This document shows positions 30,946-42,333 of a DNA stretch of 64,000 bases, one piece after another (positions within the stretch are counted from its first letter, which is position 1; every line of letters starts with the position of its first letter). The notes beneath the pieces were generated by a model that saw nothing but the letters and a program-made list of their open reading frames with translations, ran no database searches and was not told the origin of the DNA. Source of the stretch: Microbulbifer sediminum. GTDB taxonomy: Bacteria; Pseudomonadota; Gammaproteobacteria; Pseudomonadales; Cellvibrionaceae. The translations under genes were made by a program, and so were the position numbers. Location: the NCBI RefSeq assembly GCF_021729035.1, contig NZ_JAJSAP010000002.1, positions 310,001 through 374,000 of the forward strand, written 5' to 3'.

Positions 30946-33306
30946 TCAGAAACGGTAGTCGAGGTTGACACCCAGCACTCGGCCACGGGACGGATCCGTC
31001 TTGGTGGCCGGCAGGTTGTACAACGCCTCAGCGTAACCCCAGTGGTAATACTCCTCACCGGTCAGGTTCTCGGCGTACAGCCCGGCCGTCCAGCTGTCAT
31101 CCGGCGAGGTCAGGGCCAGGCGCAGGTTGAACACATTGCGGGCTTCCAGGCGTACGGCCTCAGTGTTTTCCAGGTCGGACCACTGCTCCCCGGTATAAGT
31201 GTACTCACCGGATACAGACATCTCGCCCAGTCCTGTCATGCGGCTGTAGGTCAGCACTGTGGCGGAGGAAAAAGCCGGTGAGAAAGCCATTTCGTTACCA
31301 TCACAGGTTTCACACAGCTCGGCGGGAGCCCCGGTGAACTCTGTATCCAGCCACGCGAGCCCCATATACAGGTCGAGATTGTCCGTGAGCAGCCACTGGG
31401 CATCCACCTCCAGGCCCTGCCCCCGGGATTCCCCCACGTTGCGGGTAATGGCCGCCGCGCCGACAAAGAATGCCTGCTGCAGGTCGTCATAGGTGTACTG
31501 GAAGGCTGCGGCATTCAGGGCCAGGCGGTTATCCAGCAGGCGCGCCTTCAGGCCCAACTCATATGAGAGGACATTCTCCTCATCGAACTTGCTGGGTTCC
31601 GCGTTGCCGGAATCCACCTCGTAGCCCTGTTCATCCAGCCACTCGTACTGGCTGTCGGCGTCGGTGCCATAGGCAGGGTCCGTCACGTTGTAGCTCAGGT
31701 AATCAAAGCCTCCGGATTTATAACCGGTGGCCACACTGGCATAAGCCGTCAGCTCGTCACTCAGTACCTGGGTCAGGGTTGCACGGCCGGAAACATTGCT
31801 CCAGGTATTGTCCCCGGTAATGGCACCGTTGGTGTACATGGCCTGGTAGTTCCAGCCACCCGTCCAGGTATCGGGCCACGGGGAATCCACACTGTACATC
31901 TTGTCATCTTCGGTATAGCGGACACCCAGGCCAAGGGTGGTGGACTCGCCCAGGTCGTAGGTAGTGTTGGCGAAGACACCCCAGCCGGAATATTCGCCAA
32001 CAGTGTAGGCCTCTTCACTGGACAGCATGCCTGGCGCATACTCCCAGGGCTCGCCCTCGAAACCGAACGCCTCGTCCAGCACATCCTGGGGCAGCGCGTC
32101 ACAGGTGACGAAGCTATCGAGGCCCTCTTCCCACTCGTCGGCATAGATGCCGTCACAGATGAAGTCCTCATTGTCGACGCCGGCAAAATAGGTGTCCAGC
32201 TCCTCCTGGTAGTAGGAGGCACCCAGTACATAATTTAACGGGCCGCTGTTATTGGAGGTCAGGCGGAATTCCTGGCTGAAGAAATCCCCGGTTTGGTCGC
32301 GGTAGTAGGTATCGATCGGGAATGGGGTACCGTCAAAATCCTCTACGTAACTGTAGTCATGGGTCTTGTAGCCGGTAATGGAAGACAGCGTGGAGCCACT
32401 GGCCAGGTCATGCTCGATGGTCAGGATAACGTCGCCGATCTGCGACTCATCCTTGCCGCGCTCGTCGTTGTAGACCTGGTCGTAATCCCCCTCCGGGATC
32501 GGGTAGTTGTAACCCGCATCGGTATCGAAAGCCCGGTAGATGGTGCCATCGCTGGCACGGTCCTCGTACTGGGCCAACAGGGTCACCGTGGTGTCCTGGA
32601 TACCATCGTAAACAGTGGTGATGCGCATGGCATTCAATTCACTGGCACCCAGGTCGGGCCCGCCGGCCAGGTTTTCAACATGGCCATCTTCCGCGAAGTG
32701 CTTGCCGGAAAACCGAACCGCAAGGTCTTCGCCCAGCGGCATGTCCAGCCCACCCTCGATTTCGGTGCGACCATACTGCCCCGCACCCACGGAGATCTCG
32801 CCGGCAACGGTGTCACCGGGCTTGCGGGAAACCATCGAGATGGCACCGGAGGCGGTATTGCGTCCGAACAGGGTACCCTGCGGGCCCTTCACCACCTCAA
32901 CGCGCTCCAGGTCATACATGCTGGGGGTCGCACCGGTGCGGCTCTGGTACACGCCGTCCAGGAAGATGCCCAGTGCCGGGTCACTGCCGCTACCGAAGCT
33001 GTTGTTGTTCACCCCTCGCACGGACACGGAATCAAAGTAGGAATCCGTGGTCTCGCCGGATATGCCAGGCGTCAGGGAGAACAGGTCCTTGAAATCGCTC
33101 AGGTTACTGTTCTTGACCGTTTCACCGGTGAAGGCGCTCACCGCCATTGGCACGTCCTTGAGGGACTCTGCACGCATCTGGGCGGTGACAGTCACCTCCT
33201 CGATCTGCGCAGCGCTGGCACCGGTGCCGACGGCAATAACAACTGCACCCACTGCCGAGGCCAGCAGGTGTTTCCGGGTAAGTAGTGTCTTCTCTGTAAC
33301 AGGCAT
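30946..33306 (-). CDS. TonB-dependent outer-membrane receptor
   Basis: A 786-residue outer-membrane transporter with a signal peptide (about 1-33), a TonB box-like IEEVTVTAQ, a plug domain (about 45-160: DVPMAVSAFTGETV; GIFLDGVYQSRTG; VVKGPQGTLFGRNTASGAIS) and a 22-stranded barrel ending in aromatic YRF. Acidic extracellular loops are frequent and contain several paired cysteines (ICDG, VTCDA, ELCETCDG). It lies directly downstream of the puuB-like gene on the same strand and shares a 19-bp promoter element with the puuB/puuA region, so uptake of a polyamine-like or amine-containing compound is a reasonable guess. The substrate is not shown by sequence. Confidence 0.93.
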   Translation of the reverse strand: MPVTEKTLLTRKHLLASAVGAVVIAVGTGASAAQIEEVTVTAQMRAESLKDVPMAVSAFTGETVKNSNLSDFKDLFSLTPGISGETTDSYFDSVSVRGVNNNSFGSGSDPALGIFLDGVYQSRTGATPSMYDLERVEVVKGPQGTLFGRNTASGAISMVSRKPGDTVAGEISVGAGQYGRTEIEGGLDMPLGEDLAVRFSGKHFAEDGHVENLAGGPDLGASELNAMRITTVYDGIQDTTVTLLAQYEDRASDGTIYRAFDTDAGYNYPIPEGDYDQVYNDERGKDESQIGDVILTIEHDLASGSTLSSITGYKTHDYSYVEDFDGTPFPIDTYYRDQTGDFFSQEFRLTSNNSGPLNYVLGASYYQEELDTYFAGVDNEDFICDGIYADEWEEGLDSFVTCDALPQDVLDEAFGFEGEPWEYAPGMLSSEEAYTVGEYSGWGVFANTTYDLGESTTLGLGVRYTEDDKMYSVDSPWPDTWTGGWNYQAMYTNGAITGDNTWSNVSGRATLTQVLSDELTAYASVATGYKSGGFDYLSYNVTDPAYGTDADSQYEWLDEQGYEVDSGNAEPSKFDEENVLSYELGLKARLLDNRLALNAAAFQYTYDDLQQAFFVGAAAITRNVGESRGQGLEVDAQWLLTDNLDLYMGLAWLDTEFTGAPAELCETCDGNEMAFSPAFSSATVLTYSRMTGLGEMSVSGEYTYTGEQWSDLENTEAVRLEARNVFNLRLALTSPDDSWTAGLYAENLTGEEYYHWGYAEALYNLPATKTDPSRGRVLGVNLDYRF

Positions 33307-33401
33307 GGTAGTCCCCGTCTTTGTTTTTATTCAGGGTTGCTCATCCAATACCGCCGATGGCAGTACCCCATCGAAAATAGCTCGAGGTATTGTTATCCCA
33401 T

Positions 33402-33420
33402 AAACCGAATTATTATTCAA
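33402..33420 (-). promoter_or_regulatory. Putative operator/promoter box of the TonB receptor gene
   Basis: On the minus strand this reads TTGAATAATAATTCGGTTT, identical over 19 bases to 34850-34868 in the puuB/puuA intergenic region. Its core GAAT-N4-ATTC is palindromic. TTGAAT could also act as a -35 element, with a GATAAC-like -10 about 17-18 bp on. The receptor starts about 95 bp downstream. Confidence 0.6.
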
Positions 33421-33477
33421 ATTACTTTTTCAACGCCCCGGGAGCCATCGCCGGCCCGGACCTGTACATACAGTGCG

Positions 33478-34785
33478 TCAGGCCCCCAGCTTGTCCTTGA
33501 GGCTGTAGTAGAGCATCCCCGTGACCAGGCCCGGCCAGCGCAGCAAAGTGCCACCCGGGAAGGTAGGCGTTGGAATTTGCGCCAGCACATCAAAGCGCTC
33601 TTCCGTTCCGGCGATCACTTCGGCAATCAGCTTGCCCGCGAAAGTCGCGGTGGGAACACCGTGGCCAGAGTAGCCCTGGCTGTAATAGACGTTGGGCTCC
33701 AGCCGACCCAGGTGCGGCATCCGGTTCATGGTGATGGCCAGCGTGCCCCCCCAGCCGAAATCGATCCGGGTATCCGCCAGTTGCGGGTAGACCGCCAGCA
33801 TATACTTGCGCACGAAGCTCCGGATATCCTGGGGGAAGCGGGAGGTATAATTTTCCCCGCCACCGAAAATCAGGCGGTTGTCCCCGGAGAGCTTCCAGTA
33901 ATCGATAACAAAGAGGGTATCCTGGAGCGCGTAATCGTTCGCGATCAGCTCCTGTGCCAGCGTTTCCGGGAGCGGCTCGGTGGCCAGGACAAAATTGTTG
34001 ATGGGCATGATCTTGCCGGCCATCCGCGGCTCCAGGTTGCCCAGGTAACCATTGCAGGCAAGCACCACGTTCTTTGCCCGCACCTGTCCCCTTTCCGTCT
34101 CGACAATGCAGGGAGAGCCGCCCTGGTAGCGGGTCACCCGACTGTTCTCGTAAAACGTGACACCGGCAGCGGCAGCCGCACCGGCCAGGCCCAGGGCAAA
34201 ATTCAGCGGGTGCAGGTGCAGTGATCCATCATCCACCTGGGCGCCGAAATAGCGCTCGGAGCCAACCATGGTCCGGGCTTCCTCCTCATCGGCATAACGG
34301 ATCTGCTCATAGCCGTAACGTTCCCGCAGCAGGTCGGCCTCCATCTTCAGGTGCTCATTATGGCTGCGCTTGGCGGCCAGGTGCAGGATGCCCCGCTTCA
34401 GGTCACAGGAAATAGCATGCTTGTGGATCAACTGCTCCACCAGGTGGACCGCCTCTACACCCATGTCCCAGAGCTGGCGGGCAGTGTCCATACCCAACAT
34501 CTTTTCCAGATCCTCCTGGCCACGGCGCTGCCCCACCCCGACATGCCCGCCGTTGCGACCCGAGGCGCCCCACCCGACCCGTTCGGCCTCGAGCACAACC
34601 ACCTTGTAGCCGCGCTCTGCGAGGTGTAGCGCCGAGGAGAGCCCCGTGTACCCGGCACCGATCACGCAGACATCGGCCTCCACGCTCTCCTCCAGAGCCG
34701 GATACACCGGTGCCGCATTGGCACTGGCCGCATAATAGGAATCGGTGTGCCCTATCAACTTGTTCACTGTCCCCCTGGTACTCAT
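33478..34785 (-). CDS. puuB: FAD-dependent oxidase, gamma-glutamylputrescine oxidoreductase-like
   Basis: A 435-residue DAO-type flavoprotein. The dinucleotide-binding fold is seen as DVCVIGAGYTGLSSALHLAE with RVGWGASGRNGGHVGVGQRR directly after, and a C-terminal YYSQGYSGHGVPTATFAGKL that is typical of PuuB and its paralogues. Such enzymes oxidise gamma-glutamylputrescine or related polyamine conjugates. ATG 34785 has GGAG in front. It is divergent from a glutamylpolyamine synthetase-like gene, which supports a polyamine catabolic role. Several PuuB paralogues exist in pseudomonads, so the precise amine is uncertain. Confidence 0.85.
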   Translation of the reverse strand: MSTRGTVNKLIGHTDSYYAASANAAPVYPALEESVEADVCVIGAGYTGLSSALHLAERGYKVVVLEAERVGWGASGRNGGHVGVGQRRGQEDLEKMLGMDTARQLWDMGVEAVHLVEQLIHKHAISCDLKRGILHLAAKRSHNEHLKMEADLLRERYGYEQIRYADEEEARTMVGSERYFGAQVDDGSLHLHPLNFALGLAGAAAAAGVTFYENSRVTRYQGGSPCIVETERGQVRAKNVVLACNGYLGNLEPRMAGKIMPINNFVLATEPLPETLAQELIANDYALQDTLFVIDYWKLSGDNRLIFGGGENYTSRFPQDIRSFVRKYMLAVYPQLADTRIDFGWGGTLAITMNRMPHLGRLEPNVYYSQGYSGHGVPTATFAGKLIAEVIAGTEERFDVLAQIPTPTFPGGTLLRWPGLVTGMLYYSLKDKLGA

Positions 34786-34805
34786 CGCATCATCTCCGCC
34801 AGTGG

Positions 34806-34825
34806 TTTGCGGGCGCACCCGCAAA
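34806..34825. promoter_or_regulatory. Perfect GC inverted repeat upstream of puuB
   Basis: TTTGCGGG, loop CGCA, CCCGCAAA: an 8-bp perfect inverted repeat about 20 bp upstream of the puuB-like start. It may be an operator or an mRNA leader hairpin. Confidence 0.4.
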
Positions 34826-34829
34826 ACCC

Positions 34830-34879
34830 GAATAATAATTCACTTTATATTGAATAATAATTCGGTTTCTTGTCATAAT
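34830..34879 (+). promoter_or_regulatory. Divergent puuB/puuA control region with two GAATAATAATTC boxes
   Basis: Two copies of GAATAATAATTC lie at 34830-34841 and 34852-34863, 22 bp apart, about two helical turns. The second is part of the 19-base element shared with the TonB receptor promoter. For puuA, TTGAAT (34850-34855) and CATAAT (34874-34879) with an 18-bp spacer form a plausible promoter, so a bound regulator would cover the -35 element. Binding is inferred. Confidence 0.6.
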
Positions 34880-35007
34880 CAAAGCCTGTGGATCGGCCCA
34901 TGTCGCCGACCACTTACTCGCTCGTCTGTGCCATCCTACCGGAGACGCAGGCGGCGTATACTAATGCAACCCTCCAAAGGGGCAGATCATTTCGATCAAG
35001 GTGCAAA

Positions 35008-36342
35008 ATGGACAAGATTAAGCAGTGGCTCGCAGAACACAATATCTCTGAAGTGGAGTGTCTGGTGCCCGACATGTCCGGAAATGCGCGGGGCAAATTT
35101 ACCCCCACGGACAAATTCCTGACCCAGGACAGCCGGCTGCCGGAAAGTATCCTGGTACAGACAGTGACCGGAGACTACGTCGACGAGCACAACGAGCTGG
35201 TTGACCCGGCGGACACCGACATGCTGCTGGTGCCGGACCCGGACTCCATCCGGCTGAACCCCTGGGCCAATGAGCCCACGGCACAGATCATTCACGACTG
35301 TTATACCCGTGACGGCGCCCCCCACCCCATCAGCACACGCAATATCCTCAAGTTTGTGCTGGCGAAATATGCAGAGAAAGGCTGGAAACCGATAGTGGCT
35401 CCGGAGGTGGAGTTCTACCTGGTGAAACGCAACCTGGACCCGGACGAGAAGCTGTCCGCCCCCGTGGGCCGTTCCGGCCGCACCGAGAAAACCCGGCAGT
35501 CCTACAGTATCGATGCGGCCAACGAGTACGAGCCGATTATCGAGGATATGTATGACTTCTCAGAGGCCCAGGGGCTGGATGTGGATACACTGATCCACGA
35601 GTCCGGGACCGCCCAGATGGAAATCAACTTCCTGCATGGCGACCCGCTCAAGCTCGCCGACCAGGTCTTTACCTTCAAGCGTACGGTACGAGAGACCGCG
35701 CTACGCCACGGCATTTATGCCACCTTTATGGCGAAGCCCATGGAGCACGAGCCCGGCAGCGCACTGCATATTCACCAGAGCGTCGTGAACTCGGAGACCG
35801 GCCGGAATATCTTTGTCGACGAAAACGGCAAGGAAAACGAGACCTTCATGCATTTTATCGGTGGTATGCAGAAATACACTCCCGGGTTCATCAGCTTCTT
35901 CGCTCCCAACGTAAACTCCTATCGCCGCTTTACGCCGGAGATAGCGGCACCCACCAGCCTCCACTGGGGATACGACAACCGTACAACCGGCTTGCGTGTA
36001 CCCGACAGCTCGCCCCAGGGAAAACGCCTGGAGAACCGGTTTCCCGGTGCGGACTGCAACCCGTACCTGGCCATCGCCACCTCCCTCGCCTGTGGCTACC
36101 TGGGCATCATCAACCGCATCGAGCCCAGCGAGCCCTATGCCGGTGACTGCTCTTCGGAGCCGATCTCCCTGCCCCGCACACAGGAGCACGCCCTCAGCCT
36201 GCTGGCAGAGTGCAGTGAGGCACAGCAGATGTTTGGCGAAAAATTCGTGCGCGCCTGGAGCGCCATCAAGCGCGACGAATACGAGGAGTTCAATCGGGTA
36301 ATCAGCTCCTGGGAGCGTGAATACCTGCTGCTGAACGTCTGA
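35008..36342 (+). CDS. puuA: Glutamine synthetase family, gamma-glutamylpolyamine synthetase-like
   Basis: A 444-residue member of the glutamine synthetase family that adds glutamate to a polyamine in the PuuA/PauA pathway. Metal- and ATP-binding segments are VAPEVEFYLVKR, ESGTAQMEINFLHGD and GSALHIHQSVV; NRFPGADCNPYLAIA lies near the C terminus. The start is ATG 35008 with AAGG upstream; in-frame sequence from 34888 is not family-like. Its divergence from the puuB-like oxidase gives the polyamine assignment; by sequence alone another glutamyl-amine ligase is possible. puuC and puuD homologues are not in this window. Confidence 0.88.
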   Translation: MDKIKQWLAEHNISEVECLVPDMSGNARGKFTPTDKFLTQDSRLPESILVQTVTGDYVDEHNELVDPADTDMLLVPDPDSIRLNPWANEPTAQIIHDCYTRDGAPHPISTRNILKFVLAKYAEKGWKPIVAPEVEFYLVKRNLDPDEKLSAPVGRSGRTEKTRQSYSIDAANEYEPIIEDMYDFSEAQGLDVDTLIHESGTAQMEINFLHGDPLKLADQVFTFKRTVRETALRHGIYATFMAKPMEHEPGSALHIHQSVVNSETGRNIFVDENGKENETFMHFIGGMQKYTPGFISFFAPNVNSYRRFTPEIAAPTSLHWGYDNRTTGLRVPDSSPQGKRLENRFPGADCNPYLAIATSLACGYLGIINRIEPSEPYAGDCSSEPISLPRTQEHALSLLAECSEAQQMFGEKFVRAWSAIKRDEYEEFNRVISSWEREYLLLNV

Positions 36343-36384
36343 TTGACACGATATCAGGCACCTCCCGAGGAGGCGCCTCTGCCG

Positions 36385-36413
36385 GAAAGGCCCCAATAAA
36401 GGGGCCTTTTTTT
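36385..36413 (+). terminator. Terminator after puuA
   Basis: Stem AAGGCCCC / GGGGCCTT with loop AATAAA followed by seven T, about 45 bp after the stop. Confidence 0.92.
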
Positions 36414-38920
<2,507 letters not shown>

Positions 38921-38965
38921 TGCGGGGAACCACCGCCGGGTCGCACAAGGCACAGGCCTGAACGA

Positions 38966-38995
38966 GAAAGGGGCAGCCTATGGCTGCCCCTTTTC
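38966..38995. terminator. Bidirectional terminator between protease and symporter genes
   Basis: AAAGGGGCAGCC, loop TAT, GGCTGCCCCTTTT: a perfect stem with T runs in both directions, placed 45 bp after the protease stop and 17 bp from the end of the convergent symporter gene. Confidence 0.9.
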
Positions 38996-39012
38996 TGCAC
39001 CGTCTTCAGTGA

Positions 39013-40683
39013 TTACTTGTGACTGGGATCCTTCCAGTAATCCTTTACGGTATCTTTCATTTCTTTCGCAAGAATGCTGATACCAAACAGGTTGGGCAGT
39101 GTCATGATCACGATCGCTACCGCTGACAGGTTCCAGATCACCGTAGTGTCCTCGATCGCCGCCCAGAAAAAGGCGATGACGTAAACCAGGCGGTAAGGCA
39201 TCACCGCCCGCGGACCAAAGAGGTAAATCATCGAGCGGTCGCCATAGTAGGACCAGGCAATAGCCGTGGAAAAGGCGAACAGCAGGATGCCAAGCGTAAC
39301 AATCAGGCTACCGTAATCCCCGAAGAAACCGCGCTGGAAGGCGATATTGGTCAGCGCCACGGAATGCACCAGAGAGTTACCCCAGACTTCCACATTCTCG
39401 TTGACGAAGCGACCATCGGTCACTGTGAGCACCCCGCTGAAGGTATCATCGCCAACGCGGAACTCGACATCCTCGGCAACCGAGCGCGCATTGATCAGGG
39501 TAAACTCACCCTCGTTCAGGGCGCGGCCATCGGCGACCACAACGGACCCATTAAACGGTTCCACCTCGCTCTCGCCATTGCTGAGGAACTTGAACAGCTT
39601 TTGTACATCCTCACTGTTTTCATCAGTGTACTGGCCTGCCAGTGCCACCATGTCCGCACGCTCGAAGCGATTGAAGTGTTTTTCCGTCCACACGCCGGAG
39701 GAGAGGATCACCAGTCCGGTGAGGGTGCAGATGATCAGCGTATCGATAAACGGTTCGAGCAGGGAAACCATGCCCTCAGACACGGGTTCGTCAGCCCGCG
39801 CCGCGGCGTGCGCAATCGGCGCCGAGCCCTGCCCCGCCTCGTTTGAGAAGAGCCCACGGTTAACGCCGCGGTTGAAGGCGTAAGCGAAGCTGGCGCCGAG
39901 GAAGCCGCCGGCAGCAGCCGAGCCATTGAAGGCATCCCGGAACACCGCCACAAATGACGGGATGATGTTGTCGTAGTTGTAAAGGATCACGGCAAGGGCG
40001 CCAATCACATACAACAGGGCCATTACCGGGACGATAGTGGAAGTCACCTTCGCAATTCGGGTGATGCCACCGATAATCACCATACCCAGCAAAATTGCCA
40101 GCACACCTCCTGTCAGGGCCTTGTTGAGCCCGAAGGTGTCATACATTGCCTGGGCGATATTGTTTACCTGCGGCAGGCTGCCGGTACCAAAAGAACAGAT
40201 CACCGTGGCGATCGCGAACAGGACCGCCAGCCACTTCATATTGAGGCGGCGCTCCATATAGAACATGGGGCCACCTGCGTAGTAGCCGTCAGCAGCCTTG
40301 ATACGGTATTTGTGTGACAGGGTCACCTCGACAAACTTGGTTGTCATACCGAGGAACGCCGTGACCCACATCCAGAACAGGGCCGCCGGCCCGCCGAGGA
40401 AGATGGCCAGCCCCACACCGCCGATGTTACCGGTACCCACAGTACCGGAAAGCGCGGTGGAGAGCGCCTGGAAGTGGGAGGTGTCACCGGGGTCACCCGG
40501 CTTGTCATACTTGCCCCGGACAATCTTGATCGCATGGCCGAAATACCGCACCTGGGGAAAGCCCAGGAAAATGGTAAAAAACACGCCGACGCCAAGCAGG
40601 ACGTACGGGAACCACCACGCTGAGCCGAGAAAGCCGTCCAGCGACAACAGCAGTTGATTGAAGGATTCCAAGTTGACCCCCAC
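39013..40683 (-). CDS. Sodium:alanine symporter family protein with a large extra loop
   Basis: A 556-residue inner-membrane AGCS (DAACS) symporter that imports alanine or glycine with sodium. Family motifs include [20 protein letters not shown] (80-99) and [20 protein letters not shown] (271-290). AGCS proteins usually have about 440-480 residues; here about 110 hydrophilic residues (332-445) are inserted between two late transmembrane segments, rich in acidic residues and strands. The start is uncertain: GTG 40683 or TTG 40671 behind GGGGGTC. No operon partner is evident. Confidence 0.9.
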   Translation of the reverse strand: MGVNLESFNQLLLSLDGFLGSAWWFPYVLLGVGVFFTIFLGFPQVRYFGHAIKIVRGKYDKPGDPGDTSHFQALSTALSGTVGTGNIGGVGLAIFLGGPAALFWMWVTAFLGMTTKFVEVTLSHKYRIKAADGYYAGGPMFYMERRLNMKWLAVLFAIATVICSFGTGSLPQVNNIAQAMYDTFGLNKALTGGVLAILLGMVIIGGITRIAKVTSTIVPVMALLYVIGALAVILYNYDNIIPSFVAVFRDAFNGSAAAGGFLGASFAYAFNRGVNRGLFSNEAGQGSAPIAHAAARADEPVSEGMVSLLEPFIDTLIICTLTGLVILSSGVWTEKHFNRFERADMVALAGQYTDENSEDVQKLFKFLSNGESEVEPFNGSVVVADGRALNEGEFTLINARSVAEDVEFRVGDDTFSGVLTVTDGRFVNENVEVWGNSLVHSVALTNIAFQRGFFGDYGSLIVTLGILLFAFSTAIAWSYYGDRSMIYLFGPRAVMPYRLVYVIAFFWAAIEDTTVIWNLSAVAIVIMTLPNLFGISILAKEMKDTVKDYWKDPSHK

Positions 40684-40780
40684 TACTCTGTATTATTTAT
40701 TTCCGATTATTTTTACAGCTTTGGCTGCAGATAGCTGCGCAGATTAGCAGTTTCCGGGATGCTAGAACAGTAAAGCCGTA

Positions 40781-41794
40781 TCACCCCAGGAATGCGAAGT
40801 GCTCCCGATGCGGGAACAGGCCGTAGTGCCCTCCGGTATGCACAAATACCAGGTTGTCGCAATCACGGTACTTTCCGTGGCCGAGGTCCTGCAGCAGGCC
40901 GTGGAAGGCCTTGCCGGTGTAAACTGGATCCAGCAACAGTCCCTCAAGGGCAGCCGCCTCGGCAATTGTCTGGTACACCGGTACCTCAGCCACCCCGTAC
41001 CCGGGCCCGATATAATCCGCGCTCACCGCAATATTGAGTGAATTCTCATCAAACTGCTGATTATTCCGGCTGGCCCATTGAACAACATCTTCACGCACCT
41101 TGCGAACGAAGAACGCTTCGTCATCGCATACCGCATAGCCGGTAACCTGTGTCTGCATGCCTGCGAGGTGAAAACCGAGGGTCAGGCCGGCCTGGGTGCC
41201 GCCACTGCCGGTGGCACAGACGACATGGCCCGGCTCGAAGCCCTCCCGGCGACAGTCGTCGATAAGCTCCCTGGAGCCAGCGAGGTAGCCCCAGATACCG
41301 AGGCCGTCGCTGGCTCCTGTCGGAATCAGCAACGCCCGGTGACCATGGTCCGCGTAGACCTTCTCCCAGTGCGCGAAGATGTCCTGCTGCTCACGGAAAT
41401 ACTGGCGCGGCGGATAGAACGAAACCTTTGCACCCGCGAGCCGGTCCACCAGCAGGTTGCCGTCCATATCACCGCTGTGCTCGCCGCGCAGGATGAGGTG
41501 TACATTGAGTCCCAGGCGGGCACCCACCAGGGCTGTGGTGCGGCAGTGATTGGACTGCAGCCCCCCACAGGTAATCAGGGTGTCATATCCCTGCTCCAGT
41601 GCGGCTCCGGCGATAAACTCGAGTTTGCGCAATTTGTTGCCGGACATGGCGGCCTCCGTCAGGTCATCGCGCTTGACCCAGATACGCGGACCATCGGAGG
41701 GTGTGGAGTACTTCTCGGTGATACGGTCGAGTGGCTGCAGGGGCGTTGGCAGGCGGGCAAGTTCCACCCGGGCAGGAAAAGTCAGCTGATCCAT
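40781..41794 (-). CDS. PLP-dependent D-cysteine desulfhydrase / ACC deaminase family
   Basis: A 337-residue fold-type II PLP enzyme. The Schiff-base lysine is K54 in SGNKLRKLEF, preceded by WVKRDDL; TGSGGTQAGL binds the cofactor phosphate. Length and these motifs fit D-cysteine desulfhydrase (DcyD), which makes pyruvate, sulfide and ammonia; 1-aminocyclopropane-1-carboxylate deaminase has the same fold and cannot be excluded. ATG 41794 has GGGAG five bases upstream. It lies downstream of yajC but a terminator separates them. Confidence 0.85.
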   Translation of the reverse strand: MDQLTFPARVELARLPTPLQPLDRITEKYSTPSDGPRIWVKRDDLTEAAMSGNKLRKLEFIAGAALEQGYDTLITCGGLQSNHCRTTALVGARLGLNVHLILRGEHSGDMDGNLLVDRLAGAKVSFYPPRQYFREQQDIFAHWEKVYADHGHRALLIPTGASDGLGIWGYLAGSRELIDDCRREGFEPGHVVCATGSGGTQAGLTLGFHLAGMQTQVTGYAVCDDEAFFVRKVREDVVQWASRNNQQFDENSLNIAVSADYIGPGYGVAEVPVYQTIAEAAALEGLLLDPVYTGKAFHGLLQDLGHGKYRDCDNLVFVHTGGHYGLFPHREHFAFLG

Positions 41795-41832
41795 GGACAC
41801 TCCCATCGTTTGCAAATCAGGCACCAAACGAA

Positions 41833-41861
41833 CAAAAAAACCCGGCATATTGCCGGGTTTG
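41833..41861 (-). terminator. Terminator after yajC
   Basis: AAACCCGGCA / TGCCGGGTTT with loop ATAT-like and seven T on the minus strand, 34 bp after the yajC stop. It makes yajC a single-gene unit. Confidence 0.88.
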
Positions 41862-41894
41862 TACGGAACCTTGAAGACAGTGCACCTGTGCGCA

Positions 41895-42227
41895 CTAGAT
41901 CTTCTTGATAGTACCTTTGGGCAGGATGGCATGTACTGCCACCTTCTGGAACTTCAGCTGCATATTCTCAGCCACTTCCAGAACGATATAGTCCTCGTCG
42001 ACCTTCTCGACACGACCGAGCATGCCACTGGTCATCACCACTTCGTCGCCTTTTTTCAGGGCGTTGACCAGCTCCTGGTGCTCTTTCTGGCGCTTGCGCT
42101 GCGGCCGGATAATAAAGAACCACATAAACGCGAACAGGCCAGCGAACATCAGCAGGGTTACCATCGGGTTACCCTGGGGCGCGGGAGCGGCCTCCTGAGC
42201 GACTGCGGCAGGAATGAAAAAGCTCAT
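41895..42227 (-). CDS. yajC: Preprotein translocase accessory subunit YajC
   Basis: A 110-residue inner-membrane protein with one N-terminal helix (MVTLLMFAGLFAFMWFFIIRPQ) and a cytoplasmic domain with the family segment KKGDEVVMTSGMLGRVEKVDEDYIVLEVAEN. YajC associates with SecDF in protein export. It is normally second in a tgt-yajC-secD-secF operon; here no such neighbours exist, the upstream gene is an AraC-type protein with its own spacer of 106 bp, and a terminator follows. It may be a relocated or second copy. Confidence 0.93.
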   Translation of the reverse strand: MSFFIPAAVAQEAAPAPQGNPMVTLLMFAGLFAFMWFFIIRPQRKRQKEHQELVNALKKGDEVVMTSGMLGRVEKVDEDYIVLEVAENMQLKFQKVAVHAILPKGTIKKI

Positions 42228-42333
42228 TAATCAACCTCGAAAAGTCAGCCAATAATTTGTGGCCAACTCTAACGGGTTTATCCTGCCGAGGCAATCTGCG
42301 ACCCCGCGGCTTGGGCGCGGGGCCGTAGAGGCA

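Noticed and set aside
41793-42230. Plus-strand frame opposite yajC (145 codons)
   Set aside because: It is antisense to yajC and its terminator, and has no domain or ribosome site.
42302-42322. CCCCGCG/CGCGGGG inverted repeat as terminator of the AraC-type gene
   Set aside because: There is no T run on the minus strand, so an intrinsic terminator is not supported; mentioned only within the gene entry.
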